Assembly (NCBI GenBank): GCA_016787725.1
Contig: JAEUTZ010000021.1
Location: 1-64,000, forward strand
DNA length: 64,000 bases
DNA from: Cyclobacteriaceae bacterium
GTDB taxonomy: Bacteria > Bacteroidota > Bacteroidia > Cytophagales > Cyclobacteriaceae
Direction of reading: 5' to 3'
Shown: positions 1 through 8,376 of the stretch, piece by piece
Numbering within the stretch: the stretch's first letter is position 1
Layout: the number at the start of each line of letters is the position of its first letter
The notes under the pieces: model-generated
What the model was told of the DNA's origin: nothing
Database searches by the model: none
What the model saw: the letters and a program-made list of their open reading frames with translations, nothing else
Made by a program: the position numbers and the translations under genes

Positions 1-30
1 GGTAGTAAGGATACCTGGATATTAAGTTGA
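1..30 (+). CDS. 3' end of a circularly permuted ATP-grasp protein (partial)
   Basis: The first 27 bases read in frame as GSKDTWILS and then TGA at 28-30. A GGSKDTW-type tail is the usual C-terminus of the circularly permuted type 2 ATP-grasp proteins (DUF404/DUF407) that sit directly upstream of alpha-E genes. The stop lies 4 bases before the alpha-E start, consistent with one operon. Only nine residues are visible, so the call rests on this tail and on gene order. Confidence 0.6.
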   Translation, partial: GSKDTWILS

Positions 31-34
31 AATA

Positions 35-955
35 ATGTTAAGTCGTGTTGCCGATGCAGTTTTTTGGATGGCCCGTTACATGGAGCGTACGGATAATGTT
101 GTTCGGGCCTTACGAACGAACTACATCGCTTCGCAGGACGAATTGCAAAATTTTGATTGGCAGATGTGGGTAGAAGGCCTGGGCGGCACGGCTCAAGAAC
201 AGAAAACCGTAAGTTCTTACCGGGAGGCATTGCAGCATTTAATTATTAACAAGGAAAACGATACTTCTGTGCTGATTAATATTGTTCGGGCGCGTGAAAA
301 TGCACGGTCAGTTCAGGATTACATCACCAAGGAGTTATGGCAATGCATGAACGACTATTATCACCTCGTTCGGGAAGCGCATACGGAATATTTGATTTTA
401 CACGGAGATCCGGTAACTGCATTTGACAATCTGTTGCGCGAGAGTACACTCTTTTACGGGACGGTGGACATCACCATGAACCGGGGCGAAGGCTACACCT
501 TCCTGAACATCGGAAAGTACATTGAACGATTACTGCGAAGTCTTGACTTTCTGGAATTAAAGATCAAAGAATTGGAATTGGGGGGTAATGAAGTGACACA
601 ATGGAAATACTTACTTTATTCTTTGTCGGGCTATGAGTTCCACACAAAATATTACCGCAACGTTCTTTCAACGGAAAATGTGCTACACCAGGTGATCATG
701 AACGTCCAGTTCCCGCACTCCGTATTTTATTGCCTTTCGCAAGTGGAGCGTTACTTTAAACGACTCGATGCTATTTCGGTACCAGAACACTTTAAAGAGA
801 TGGAATTTTTGTTAGGTCGCGCCATCAGCACCTTACGGTATAACGGCCCGGAACAAAAAAGTGTTGAACAGGTAAAGGGGTTGGTGGCCAATACCCGTAC
901 CGAAATCAAAGGGTTAAGTCAAAAGCTGGCCACCCTTTACTTTGGATATTCTTAA
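35..955 (+). CDS. Alpha-E domain protein (DUF403)
   Basis: A 306-residue all-helical protein that opens with MLSRVADAVFWMARYMERTDN, the characteristic start of the alpha-E (DUF403) family. It fills the protein from end to end and has no signal peptide or membrane segment, so it should be cytosolic. Family members are nearly always encoded between a circularly permuted ATP-grasp protein and a transglutaminase-like protein, exactly the order seen here. The trio is thought to make or modify a peptide-type product, but the reaction is not established. The ATG is 4 bases after the previous stop and the stop is 9 bases before the next gene, indicating co-transcription. Confidence 0.9.
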   Translation: MLSRVADAVFWMARYMERTDNVVRALRTNYIASQDELQNFDWQMWVEGLGGTAQEQKTVSSYREALQHLIINKENDTSVLINIVRARENARSVQDYITKELWQCMNDYYHLVREAHTEYLILHGDPVTAFDNLLRESTLFYGTVDITMNRGEGYTFLNIGKYIERLLRSLDFLELKIKELELGGNEVTQWKYLLYSLSGYEFHTKYYRNVLSTENVLHQVIMNVQFPHSVFYCLSQVERYFKRLDAISVPEHFKEMEFLLGRAISTLRYNGPEQKSVEQVKGLVANTRTEIKGLSQKLATLYFGYS

Positions 956-964
956 CCCAATACC

Positions 965-1921
965 ATGCCTTTGTTTTATATACGCCATCGCACTCATTAT
1001 TTATACTCCGGGTACGTAATTGACTCGGCCAACCAGATTAAATTATACCCCATCCATGACGAGGTTCAGAAAGTTAGCGAACACCGGTTGCAGGTTTCGA
1101 TGCATCCGCCTGTAAGCACCGTACGCGATTACTTTGGCAACCTGACCGGATTCTTCACCTTGTTGACGCCCCACACGGAATTGGTAGTTGACAATATGAT
1201 GGCCGTGGAGATGCTGCCACGCCCTGAACTGCTAAGAAATGAATCTCCCACGGATGTGTGGAAGCAAGTGCACAGTGAAGAGAACCAGCTGTTGTATCAT
1301 GATTTTCTGAAGGCAGAAGAGGCAACCTGCCAACAGGAAGTGCAACAAGCTATTCATGAGATTCTATCCAAAGTGCAGCACCCTATGGATACCATCCTTG
1401 ATTTGTCGAATTACATCTACGATAATTTCACGTATAAGAAAGGAGTGACCAGCATTGAAACCAGTGTGGATGAATTATGGAACCTGCGCGCAGGCGTGTG
1501 CCAGGACTTTGCCCACCTGCTGCTCTACATGTTGCGTTTAATGGGTGTACCAGGACGCTATATCAGCGGGTACATTTGTCCGGGCAGCAGTGAATGGCGG
1601 GGCGAGGGTGCCACGCACGCCTGGGCCGAAGCCTGGCTTCCGGATACGGGGTGGGTAGGGATTGACCCCACCAATAAATGCGTGGCCGGTGAGCGCCACG
1701 TACGATTGGCCATGGGGCGCAACTTTAGCGATTGTACTCCGGTTAAGGGTACGTACAAAGGGGCCGTGGAACATAAATTGGAGGTAACCGTACAGTTTGG
1801 ATCACAACCATTTAATGAGGACCAAATAATCACTACCCCTACTTTTGTAAGTGGTTCTGTGGCCGAAGGGATACCACGAAATTCATACATGGCGTACATG
1901 CAGATGCAACAGCAACAGTAG
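965..1921 (+). CDS. Transglutaminase-like cysteine protease/amidase
   Basis: A 318-residue protein with an N-terminal beta domain (about 1-90, Transglut_N type) followed by a transglutaminase-like papain-fold core. The catalytic triad is visible: Cys179 in AGVCQDFAHL, His218 in THAWAEAW and Asp234 in GIDPTN. No signal peptide is present, so it is probably cytosolic. Members of this family in ATP-grasp/alpha-E operons are predicted amidases or peptidases acting on the operon's product. It is the last gene of the operon; the next gene is convergent, with only 17 bases between the stops. Confidence 0.88.
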   Translation: MPLFYIRHRTHYLYSGYVIDSANQIKLYPIHDEVQKVSEHRLQVSMHPPVSTVRDYFGNLTGFFTLLTPHTELVVDNMMAVEMLPRPELLRNESPTDVWKQVHSEENQLLYHDFLKAEEATCQQEVQQAIHEILSKVQHPMDTILDLSNYIYDNFTYKKGVTSIETSVDELWNLRAGVCQDFAHLLLYMLRLMGVPGRYISGYICPGSSEWRGEGATHAWAEAWLPDTGWVGIDPTNKCVAGERHVRLAMGRNFSDCTPVKGTYKGAVEHKLEVTVQFGSQPFNEDQIITTPTFVSGSVAEGIPRNSYMAYMQMQQQQ

Positions 1922-1938
1922 GGGTTGCCTTCTTTTAC

Positions 1939-3408
1939 CTACGGATCGATGCCAAATCCCAAATAGATTTTTTCGCGCGACTCTTTACTGTCCGTAAGCA
2001 CTAATAGGTGGTCTCCGTTTTGGATTTCGGTTTCACCACTCGGTGTAACATATTTTCCCTTTCGGTGAATGAGTACAATCAAGGATGCCTTTGGAAGTTT
2101 TAATTGAACAATTTGTTTTCCAATGACACCTGAATTTGCCAGAATATCCAATTCAATCAATTCTGATTTTGAATTTTCGCGTAATTCCAAATCGAGTGGA
2201 AACTTGCGTTTCACCTTTTCGGGAACATCCACCCGAAGCCATTTAGCGACCAAGGAGAGCGTGGTGCCTTGCAATACTACCGAAGACACCGAAATGAAAA
2301 ATACCAGGTTGAAAATAATATCCGCATACCCGACTCCGGCTATCAAAGGATACGTGGCAAATACAATGGGCGCAGCACCCCGAAGACCTACCCAGGATAT
2401 GAATAATTTCTTTCTGAAATTAAGGTCGGTAGCCCGGGAGAGCGATATAAAGACGGACAGTGGTCGGGCGAATAGAATTAGAAATATTGAGATTAATAGT
2501 CCTTCCCCAACAATCGGAACAATTTTCGATGGAAACACAAGTAATCCCAGCGTAAGGAACATGACGATTTGCATCAACCAGGCAATGCCGTCAAAAAATT
2601 TAGTTAAGCTCTTTCTGTGAATGAGATTGCTGTTTCCCAGAATGATTCCGGCACCATAAATCGCCAAAAATCCGTTTCCTCCGATGGTATCCGTAAACGA
2701 GAACGTGAAAAACACCAACGACATCAGCAACACCGGATAAAGGCCGGCAACATCAAGATTTATTTTATTGATAATAAAAACCATGAGTTTTCCTGCACCG
2801 AATCCACAAACGGCACCAAGAATCATTCCCTTCAGAAAGTTTGGAATGAGCAGGAGCAAGGATGCTTCCGGATAGGTTACCAGTTCAATAAAACTAATGG
2901 TTAAGAAATAGGCCATCGGGTCGTTACTGCCGCTCTCAAATTCAAGCAGAGGTCGAAGGCTGCCTTTTAAACCCATATTTCTTGTGCGCAGAATGGAGAA
3001 AACGGCAGCGGCATCGGTCGAAGAAACAATGGCTCCGAGCAACATTCCTTCCACCCAGGAAAAGTTCAGAACATAGGCCGTAAATAATCCAACCGTGATG
3101 GCGGTAATAAGCACACCCAGCGTGGCAAGAACAATCCCATTTTTAAGAACAGGCCGGACGCTCTCCATTTTTGTATCCAGGCCTCCTGAAAACAGAATCA
3201 CAGTAAGTGCCATCACCCCCATAAACTGGGCGATCTTGGGGTCATCAAAATAAATTTTACCAGGGCCTTCCGACCCGGCCAGCATGCCTACTACTAGAAA
3301 TAATAGAAGTGTAGGAACCCCAAACCGGAATGAAGTTTTGCTGGCAACAATACTGATGAATAGCAGGATGGAGCCTAGCAGCAGTATGTTTTCAGCAGAG
3401 AAGTTCAT
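1939..3408 (-). CDS. CPA1-type K+(Na+)/H+ antiporter with C-terminal RCK_C domain
   Basis: A 489-residue inner-membrane cation/proton exchanger. About the first 390 residues form a 12-13 helix transporter domain carrying the CPA1 signatures SSTDAAAVFS and FESGSNDPMA, whose ND pair is the expected ion-binding site. The last 80 or so residues form a soluble TrkA-C (RCK_C) regulatory domain. This layout matches NhaP2/CvrA-type potassium/proton antiporters that protect against K+ excess or alkaline pH; the ion preference cannot be read from sequence. A terminator-like hairpin ends about 14 bases upstream of its ATG, and a 31-codon membrane mini-ORF lies just beyond it. Confidence 0.88.
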   Translation of the reverse strand: MNFSAENILLLGSILLFISIVASKTSFRFGVPTLLLFLVVGMLAGSEGPGKIYFDDPKIAQFMGVMALTVILFSGGLDTKMESVRPVLKNGIVLATLGVLITAITVGLFTAYVLNFSWVEGMLLGAIVSSTDAAAVFSILRTRNMGLKGSLRPLLEFESGSNDPMAYFLTISFIELVTYPEASLLLLIPNFLKGMILGAVCGFGAGKLMVFIINKINLDVAGLYPVLLMSLVFFTFSFTDTIGGNGFLAIYGAGIILGNSNLIHRKSLTKFFDGIAWLMQIVMFLTLGLLVFPSKIVPIVGEGLLISIFLILFARPLSVFISLSRATDLNFRKKLFISWVGLRGAAPIVFATYPLIAGVGYADIIFNLVFFISVSSVVLQGTTLSLVAKWLRVDVPEKVKRKFPLDLELRENSKSELIELDILANSGVIGKQIVQLKLPKASLIVLIHRKGKYVTPSGETEIQNGDHLLVLTDSKESREKIYLGFGIDP

Positions 3409-3415
3409 GGTTAGT

Positions 3416-3454
3416 AAAAATTGGGTTGGTTAAAAGTAAATTTCAACCAACCCA
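3416..3454 (-). terminator. Terminator/attenuator-like hairpin before the antiporter start
   Basis: Arms TGGGTTGGTT (3422-3431) and AACCAACCCA (3445-3454) are perfectly complementary over 10 bp with a 13-nt loop. On the minus strand the hairpin is followed by AATTTTTA. It sits between the stop of the 31-codon ORF and the antiporter start, so it may end the mini-ORF transcript or attenuate the antiporter message. Confidence 0.6.
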
Positions 3455-3459
3455 GTAGG

Positions 3460-3555
3460 TTATGACATCTTCAAGATAATAAATAATGCAATAAGGAGCA
3501 CTCCCATGAGGATGATAAACCACAGTCTTTTGATTGTTTCAAATAGTTCTTTCAT
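3460..3555 (-). CDS. Putative 31-residue single-span membrane mini-protein
   Basis: An ATG-to-TAA frame of 31 codons beginning MKELFETIKRLWF, followed by an unbroken hydrophobic stretch of about 16 residues (IILMGVLLIALFIIL) and ending KMS. The amphipathic, positively charged start and single span resemble small membrane proteins such as transporter-associated peptides. No family is recognised. It lies 51 bases upstream of the antiporter on the same strand, separated by a terminator-like hairpin, so it may be a separate small gene or a leader peptide. No clear Shine-Dalgarno site precedes it. Coding status is inferred from composition only. Confidence 0.45.
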   Translation of the reverse strand: MKELFETIKRLWFIILMGVLLIALFIILKMS

Positions 3556-3660
3556 GATTGAAGAAGGTAATGCGCATGAAACACATGCGTGCTCAACGAT
3601 GCGCGAGTGTATTAAATGAATTTAAGAGGATGGATAGAAGTCCTGGTGGTGCAGGATTTA

Positions 3661-4023
3661 CTACGGGGCGTGTATGGACAGGAGGTTGTAAAAGGGATTG
3701 AACTGATTCGCAGAAACTCGCAAAGCGGTATTGGTGATGAGGGTAAGCGAATGAATTAGTTCAACACAAAGCCAGGTCTTTTCAAACAGGTTATCCTTGA
3801 TGGTCGACAAAGTCGAGCCTTCACCGGATTCGCGTGCAGTAATAATCGGGGCACTACTAACACAGATAAACGTTTTGGAATCGGGATTGAGTTTTACCGG
3901 CTTTGATGCGGGAGGGGAACCCAAGACAAGAAAGACTAAAGCAATCCCCTGAAGCAGGAAACTTAGATAATTTCTTTGTTTCAACAGAAATTGCATGGCG
4001 GCAAAAGTAATCAAATTAGTCAT
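3661..4023 (-). CDS. Hypothetical small exported protein
   Basis: A 120-residue frame with no recognised family. The likely real start is the internal ATG at 3996 (MQFLLKQRNYLSF), which gives a good signal peptide ending near LGSPPAS and a mature part of about 80 residues. The ATG at 4023 would overlap the upstream serine hydrolase gene by 8 bases, which suggests translational coupling. The mature part contains two cysteines (TFICVSS and TWLCVEL) and ends FYNLLSIHAP. It resembles in size and layout the two small exported proteins at 53823-54731, but I see no convincing alignment. Confidence 0.55.
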   Translation of the reverse strand: MTNLITFAAMQFLLKQRNYLSFLLQGIALVFLVLGSPPASKPVKLNPDSKTFICVSSAPIITARESGEGSTLSTIKDNLFEKTWLCVELIHSLTLITNTALRVSANQFNPFYNLLSIHAP

Positions 4024-5134
4024 GATTACTTATGAGCAGGCTTTCCAAACCTGCTACCAATTCATCCATGCGGCCAAGGTCGTTGTTACACAATACAATT
4101 AGAGTTTTATGGTGTTGGATGAATCGTACTATTTTGGTAGCATACCCCGGATTGCTGCCCGTGTGGGAAACAACCGGATGTAGCGTATCGCGGTTAACTG
4201 ACCAGCCAAATCCATAGTACGAGAGCGAGTCATTATTCAATTTCATCGGCTGGAAGGCTTCCTTTAAGGTGACCTGCGATACCAGCTGGTTTCTATAAAG
4301 GGCACGATCCCACAGCAACAAATCTTGCGCAGTAGAACTAATGCGGCCCGGACCTTTTCGATTGCCTAACCAGATGGTATAGTTGGAGGCGGGAAAGGAG
4401 TCGGCCCGGATGAAACGCTTTTTTTCATCCACGTAAATATGACCTAAGGCAAAGTTTTTTATCGCTTTCTTATCTTCCAGACTGCGAATGTCGGTGTCCG
4501 TCATGGTGACAGGCTTGAATATCCGATTCCGGCATAGCTCGATGAAATCTTGCCCCGAAGCGATTTCGGCAATACTGGCTAATAAAACATAACCGGTATT
4601 GCTGTATTCATACTTTTCACCCGGATTGAATTGCGCAGGCGGTGCATATCGGTTCAGATAGGCGAGAATTTCTTCATTTCCGGCCACCTTTGATTTATCC
4701 CAATGCTGATCCATAATGGCCTGGTAATCGGGCAGGCCGGACGTATGCGTGAGTAAATGCCGGATGGTGATGCCCTTGTACGGCAAGTCAGGAAGATATT
4801 TTTCAACGGCATCATCATAGTCCAGTTTTTGTTCTTCTCTTAACATCATGATGATCATGGCCGTAAACTGTTTGGACACCGAGGCTAATTCAAAAATGGC
4901 ACTTGTATCCATGGGTGATTTTGTTTCAAAATCCAGATAACCAAAAGCTTTGTGGTAGAGGGGTTGACCTTTGTCCGCTACCAGCACCACACCACTGAAA
5001 TCTGGAGCGGTGGCGAGAAGTGAATCAATCTGATTGCGGATGAGATAAAAAGGGTCGGCAGGTTTTGATGTGGAACATGCCCAGGATAGGCTCAATAATG
5101 CGAGCAGGGTGCTTAGTTTTAAACTGGCTTTCAT
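4016..5134 (-). CDS. Serine hydrolase of the beta-lactamase (class C / PBP4-like) family, lipoprotein
   Basis: From the ATG at 5134 the protein has 372 residues with a lipoprotein signal (LSLSWAC, Cys20). The serine beta-lactamase motifs are SVSK (85-88, nucleophile Ser85), YSN (177-179) and HTG (324-326), as in class C enzymes, PBP4-type peptidases and esterases of PF00144. Substrate cannot be deduced; most such lipoproteins in this phylum are uncharacterised peptidases or esterases acting in the periplasm. Longer frames start at 5158 or 5203, but 5203 would overlap the divergent rsmG start and would lack a signal at its beginning. The small gene downstream overlaps its stop. Confidence 0.85.
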   Translation of the reverse strand: MKASLKLSTLLALLSLSWACSTSKPADPFYLIRNQIDSLLATAPDFSGVVLVADKGQPLYHKAFGYLDFETKSPMDTSAIFELASVSKQFTAMIIMMLREEQKLDYDDAVEKYLPDLPYKGITIRHLLTHTSGLPDYQAIMDQHWDKSKVAGNEEILAYLNRYAPPAQFNPGEKYEYSNTGYVLLASIAEIASGQDFIELCRNRIFKPVTMTDTDIRSLEDKKAIKNFALGHIYVDEKKRFIRADSFPASNYTIWLGNRKGPGRISSTAQDLLLWDRALYRNQLVSQVTLKEAFQPMKLNNDSLSYYGFGWSVNRDTLHPVVSHTGSNPGYATKIVRFIQHHKTLIVLCNNDLGRMDELVAGLESLLISNHD

Positions 5135-5186
5135 TAATTTTGATTTGGAATCAACCATGCAGTTAAGATAATTAATTCCATAAACC

Positions 5187-5816
5187 TTGCCCAACGCCAG
5201 CATACTTTCAGCTTACTTTCCATCCCTTTCTGACCAACAACTACATCAATTCAATCAACTGGGTGGCCTTTATCAGGAATGGAATGATAAAATCAACGTC
5301 ATCTCCCGAAAGGATATTGAAAATATTTATGTGAACCATGTATTGCACTCGTTGGGCATTGCCAAGGTGCTGACGTTCCAACCGCAAGCTGACGTGCTGG
5401 ATGTGGGTACGGGAGGCGGATTTCCAGGGATTCCCCTGGCTATTCTTTTTCCGCAAGCCCGGTTTCACCTGGTAGACTCCATCGGTAAGAAGATTACCGT
5501 GGTCGCTGAGGTGTCCAAAGCCTTGGGATTGAAGAATGTGAAAGCCGAACAAATCCGTGCCGAGCAGCTGAAGGGGAAGTATGATTTTATCGTAAGCCGG
5601 GCAGTAACCCGCATGAACGAGTTTTATGGGTGGGTTCATAACAAGGTAAAGCAGGATTCAGCACATAGCCTTGACAATGGCATTCTGTACCTGAAGGGTG
5701 GGGATTTAGACGAGGAGATGCAGGAGTTGAAACGACCTTATAGCGTTTACAACTTGTCGGACTATTTTAAGGAAGAATTTTTTGAAACGAAGCGGGTAGT
5801 GTATGTTCCGCTATAG
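5187..5816 (+). CDS. rsmG: 16S rRNA (guanine527-N7)-methyltransferase
   Basis: A 209-residue cytosolic SAM-dependent methyltransferase that modifies G527 of 16S rRNA. The SAM-binding loop is VLDVGTGGGFPGIPLA (about 70-85), diagnostic for RsmG/GidB, preceded by the typical WNDKINVISRKD segment (32-43). Length matches the family. The start must be TTG at 5187, because an in-frame TAA stands at 5181 and no ATG precedes conserved sequence. It is divergent from the serine hydrolase and its stop overlaps the stop of the convergent repeat protein by 6 bases. Confidence 0.93.
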   Translation: MPNASILSAYFPSLSDQQLHQFNQLGGLYQEWNDKINVISRKDIENIYVNHVLHSLGIAKVLTFQPQADVLDVGTGGGFPGIPLAILFPQARFHLVDSIGKKITVVAEVSKALGLKNVKAEQIRAEQLKGKYDFIVSRAVTRMNEFYGWVHNKVKQDSAHSLDNGILYLKGGDLDEEMQELKRPYSVYNLSDYFKEEFFETKRVVYVPL

Positions 5817-8375
5817 TTTATAGCCGAAAAATTGGCCTGTAAAGGTTGCTCCGACAGCAACATTGTCTCCAACCAATTTCACAGTTTGACCTGGAGTAAG
5901 TTGAAACATGAAAGTGGCATTATACCTTGGTAGTGTTGCTCCAAAAGGTAAGATAATGGAGATTGGGTATTTAACAGAGTTGTATAATATGCTAAGCTGG
6001 CCGCCAGCCGTGCCAGTGTTATAAATTCCATCTACCATAAACACATAAGTACCAGCTTCACTTGCGGTAAATGCACTTGTCCCGGCAACATTAAAGTTGT
6101 CGAATTCTTCCGAGTTAAAAATCATATCCTGATTGTTGGTAATTGTTCCGGAAGAATTATTGTAACTGAAATTCACCTTGAATGCATAAGTTGTGGAAAG
6201 CCTCGATGACAATAGAGCATCGGCATCGTCAACATACTTCTTAGTAACAGCGTCTGTATCAATTGTTGGTGTTCCTAAATTCTGGATCCGGAGCCCGCCC
6301 GCGTTGGCGTTGGTGGTTAATACCCGATTTAGGGTTGGAGAAATGTTTACTGGTGTCCCTCCGGAGATCGTTAAATTGCCTGTGCCAACATCATAGCTCA
6401 GTGATTGTTTGTATGATGAAAGATCCACAGTTGTCACATCTCCAGTTAAACTAAGAACATTATTCGATGGATTAATTGACAAATCCTGAATTTCATTAGT
6501 AGGACTATCATCGGGCAATGTAATTGAACCACCGCTTAAACTTAGAGAAACAGTTGCTCCCGATCTTGAGATGGATTGAATTTCATTGGTTGAATTATTG
6601 TCACCATCGTTGACATCAATGGTTACTCCGGTGCCATTCGAAATGTTGATGGTCCGGTTGGTTCCGGAGCTTGTTCCGAGCGATAGGTTTTGATTATCTG
6701 TATTAATGCTGCTCAAGTTCACCAAATTGCCATTGGATATAGAAAGGTTTGTTCCGGATAGAGAAAGGGTTTGATTATCGGTATTAATGCTGCTTATATC
6801 CACCAAATTGCCTCCGGTTATCGAGAGGTTCGTTCCGGATAGGGAAAGATTTTGATTGTCAGTATTATCCAGATAAGGAGCAAGATTTATTGTAGACGCT
6901 CCAGAGTTGTCGGTAATGCGCAGATTATTGCCAACCAAACTCAAATCCTGAATTTCATTGCTCGGATTATTGTCAGTATCAGCTACATCAATTGTTACCC
7001 CGGTTCCACCTGCAATGTTGATGACCCGGTTAGTGCCAGTACTGGTTCCCAGACTTAAATTCTGAAGCTCATTTGTACTGCTGTTATCATTATCAGCTAC
7101 ATCTATCGTTACGCCAGTTCCATTTGAAATGTTGATGACCTTACTGGTGCCAATGGCGGTGCCTAGTGATAGGTTCTGGTTATCTGTCGCAAAACTGCTG
7201 AGGTCAACAGAGTTGCCATTGGAGATGGAGAGCGAATTCCCCAGCAGGGTAAGCGTTTGGGCAAAAGGCGATAAGTCAATGGTGCTGGCGGCTGTATTAT
7301 TGGTGATCTTCAGATTGTTCCCGGTTAGATTTAAATCCTGAATCTCATTGGTCACGCTATTATCATTATCGGCAACGTCAATAGTTACCCCGGTACCATT
7401 AGTAATGTTGATCGTGCGGTTTGTACCCGAATTACTTCCCAGCAAAAGATTTTGAGTATCGGTATTAATGCTGCTCAAGTTTACCTGATTGCCATTCGAA
7501 ATGGAAAGGTTGGTACCCATCAGCGAAAGCACCTGGTTGTCGGTATTGTCGAGCAGCGGGGTGAGATCGATGGTCGTGGCGCCCGGATTCTGGGTTATTC
7601 GCAACATATTATTGCTGAATGTTAAATCCTGAATTTCATTCGTGTTACTTGCGTCCCCATCGGCATGGGCATCCACATAGGCTTTGGTGGCGGCATCTGT
7701 GGCACCAACAGGTGCTCCTAAATTGGTAATCCGGTTTGCAGCGGCATCGTTACTCTGATTCAGCACTTCCTGTAAGCCTGAGAGGAATCCACCGGCAAGT
7801 GGACTCAAATCAACTTCTTTCGTTGTTCCGGCTTCGGTAATTTTTAGTTTGCCTTCACTCGTAAGTGTAGCTTCGGTGATGAGTTCATTGGACGAACTGC
7901 TGTCACCATCTCCTGTATTGTGGATTTGATTGTTAGAAATGTCAATACCGGTTCCTGCAGTGAGGCCATTTCCTGAATATTCTGAATAAAACGCATAGGG
8001 CACGCTCATCAGTTGCTGACTGCCGGCCAACTGAAAGGAGCTACCCCCGTCAGGATCAATTTCAATCTGAAGCCATTTGGTTCCAATTGCCCAACTGACA
8101 AAGGCAAAGTCGCCCGAGGTTGTTGTACCCTGACCAATGACCAGCGTAAACAGCCCAAACTGATTGGTTTGCAGTTTATGAATTTCTGAGTATTCGACTT
8201 CACCAGTTGCTGAATTTTTAAGAATATTAATGCGAACCGAAATGGTTTGGGTTGCTATCGGTTTCCCTTCGTTATCGCGTGCTACTCCCTGATAATTGAT
8301 GCCCTTGGGTGCCTGAGCGCTTACGCAAGCAAATGTGAATAAAGCCAGTACGAGCAGGAGGAAGCGCTTATTCAT
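5811..8375 (-). CDS. Repetitive secreted protein with C1q-like C-terminal domain
   Basis: An 854-residue exported protein: signal peptide to about residue 20 (FTFACVSAQ), an N-terminal beta domain (about 20-130) common at the start of Bacteroidota repeat proteins, then about 550 residues of Asn/Ser/Thr/Asp-rich repeats. Two or three unit types alternate: NEIQDL plus GNNLxIT, GTNLSISNGNLVNLSSINTD, and TNRTINISNGTGVTIDV. The last 125 or so residues (YAFKVNFSYN to the end) look like a C1q/TNF jelly-roll domain, with FTASEAGTYVFMVDG as the clearest motif. Such architecture suggests a trimeric surface fibre or adhesin; this is inference. It is cotranscribed with the T9SS-sorted gene at 8377, one base away. 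Confidence 0.75.
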   Translation of the reverse strand: MNKRFLLLVLALFTFACVSAQAPKGINYQGVARDNEGKPIATQTISVRINILKNSATGEVEYSEIHKLQTNQFGLFTLVIGQGTTTSGDFAFVSWAIGTKWLQIEIDPDGGSSFQLAGSQQLMSVPYAFYSEYSGNGLTAGTGIDISNNQIHNTGDGDSSSSNELITEATLTSEGKLKITEAGTTKEVDLSPLAGGFLSGLQEVLNQSNDAAANRITNLGAPVGATDAATKAYVDAHADGDASNTNEIQDLTFSNNMLRITQNPGATTIDLTPLLDNTDNQVLSLMGTNLSISNGNQVNLSSINTDTQNLLLGSNSGTNRTINITNGTGVTIDVADNDNSVTNEIQDLNLTGNNLKITNNTAASTIDLSPFAQTLTLLGNSLSISNGNSVDLSSFATDNQNLSLGTAIGTSKVINISNGTGVTIDVADNDNSSTNELQNLSLGTSTGTNRVINIAGGTGVTIDVADTDNNPSNEIQDLSLVGNNLRITDNSGASTINLAPYLDNTDNQNLSLSGTNLSITGGNLVDISSINTDNQTLSLSGTNLSISNGNLVNLSSINTDNQNLSLGTSSGTNRTINISNGTGVTIDVNDGDNNSTNEIQSISRSGATVSLSLSGGSITLPDDSPTNEIQDLSINPSNNVLSLTGDVTTVDLSSYKQSLSYDVGTGNLTISGGTPVNISPTLNRVLTTNANAGGLRIQNLGTPTIDTDAVTKKYVDDADALLSSRLSTTYAFKVNFSYNNSSGTITNNQDMIFNSEEFDNFNVAGTSAFTASEAGTYVFMVDGIYNTGTAGGQLSILYNSVKYPISIILPFGATLPRYNATFMFQLTPGQTVKLVGDNVAVGATFTGQFFGYKL
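6480..7640 (-). repeat. Intragenic direct repeats encoding NEIQDL / NLSISNGN / TGVTIDV units
   Basis: Within the 854-aa gene the DNA carries degenerate tandem units of about 80-120 bases. The most obvious copies encode GTGVTIDV followed by a DND/DGDN segment (near 6600, 6970, 7090 and 7370) and LSSINTD (near 6700, 6780 and 7460). Copies are diverged at silent positions, so the array is old rather than freshly duplicated. Confidence 0.75.
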
Positions 8376-8376
8376 A

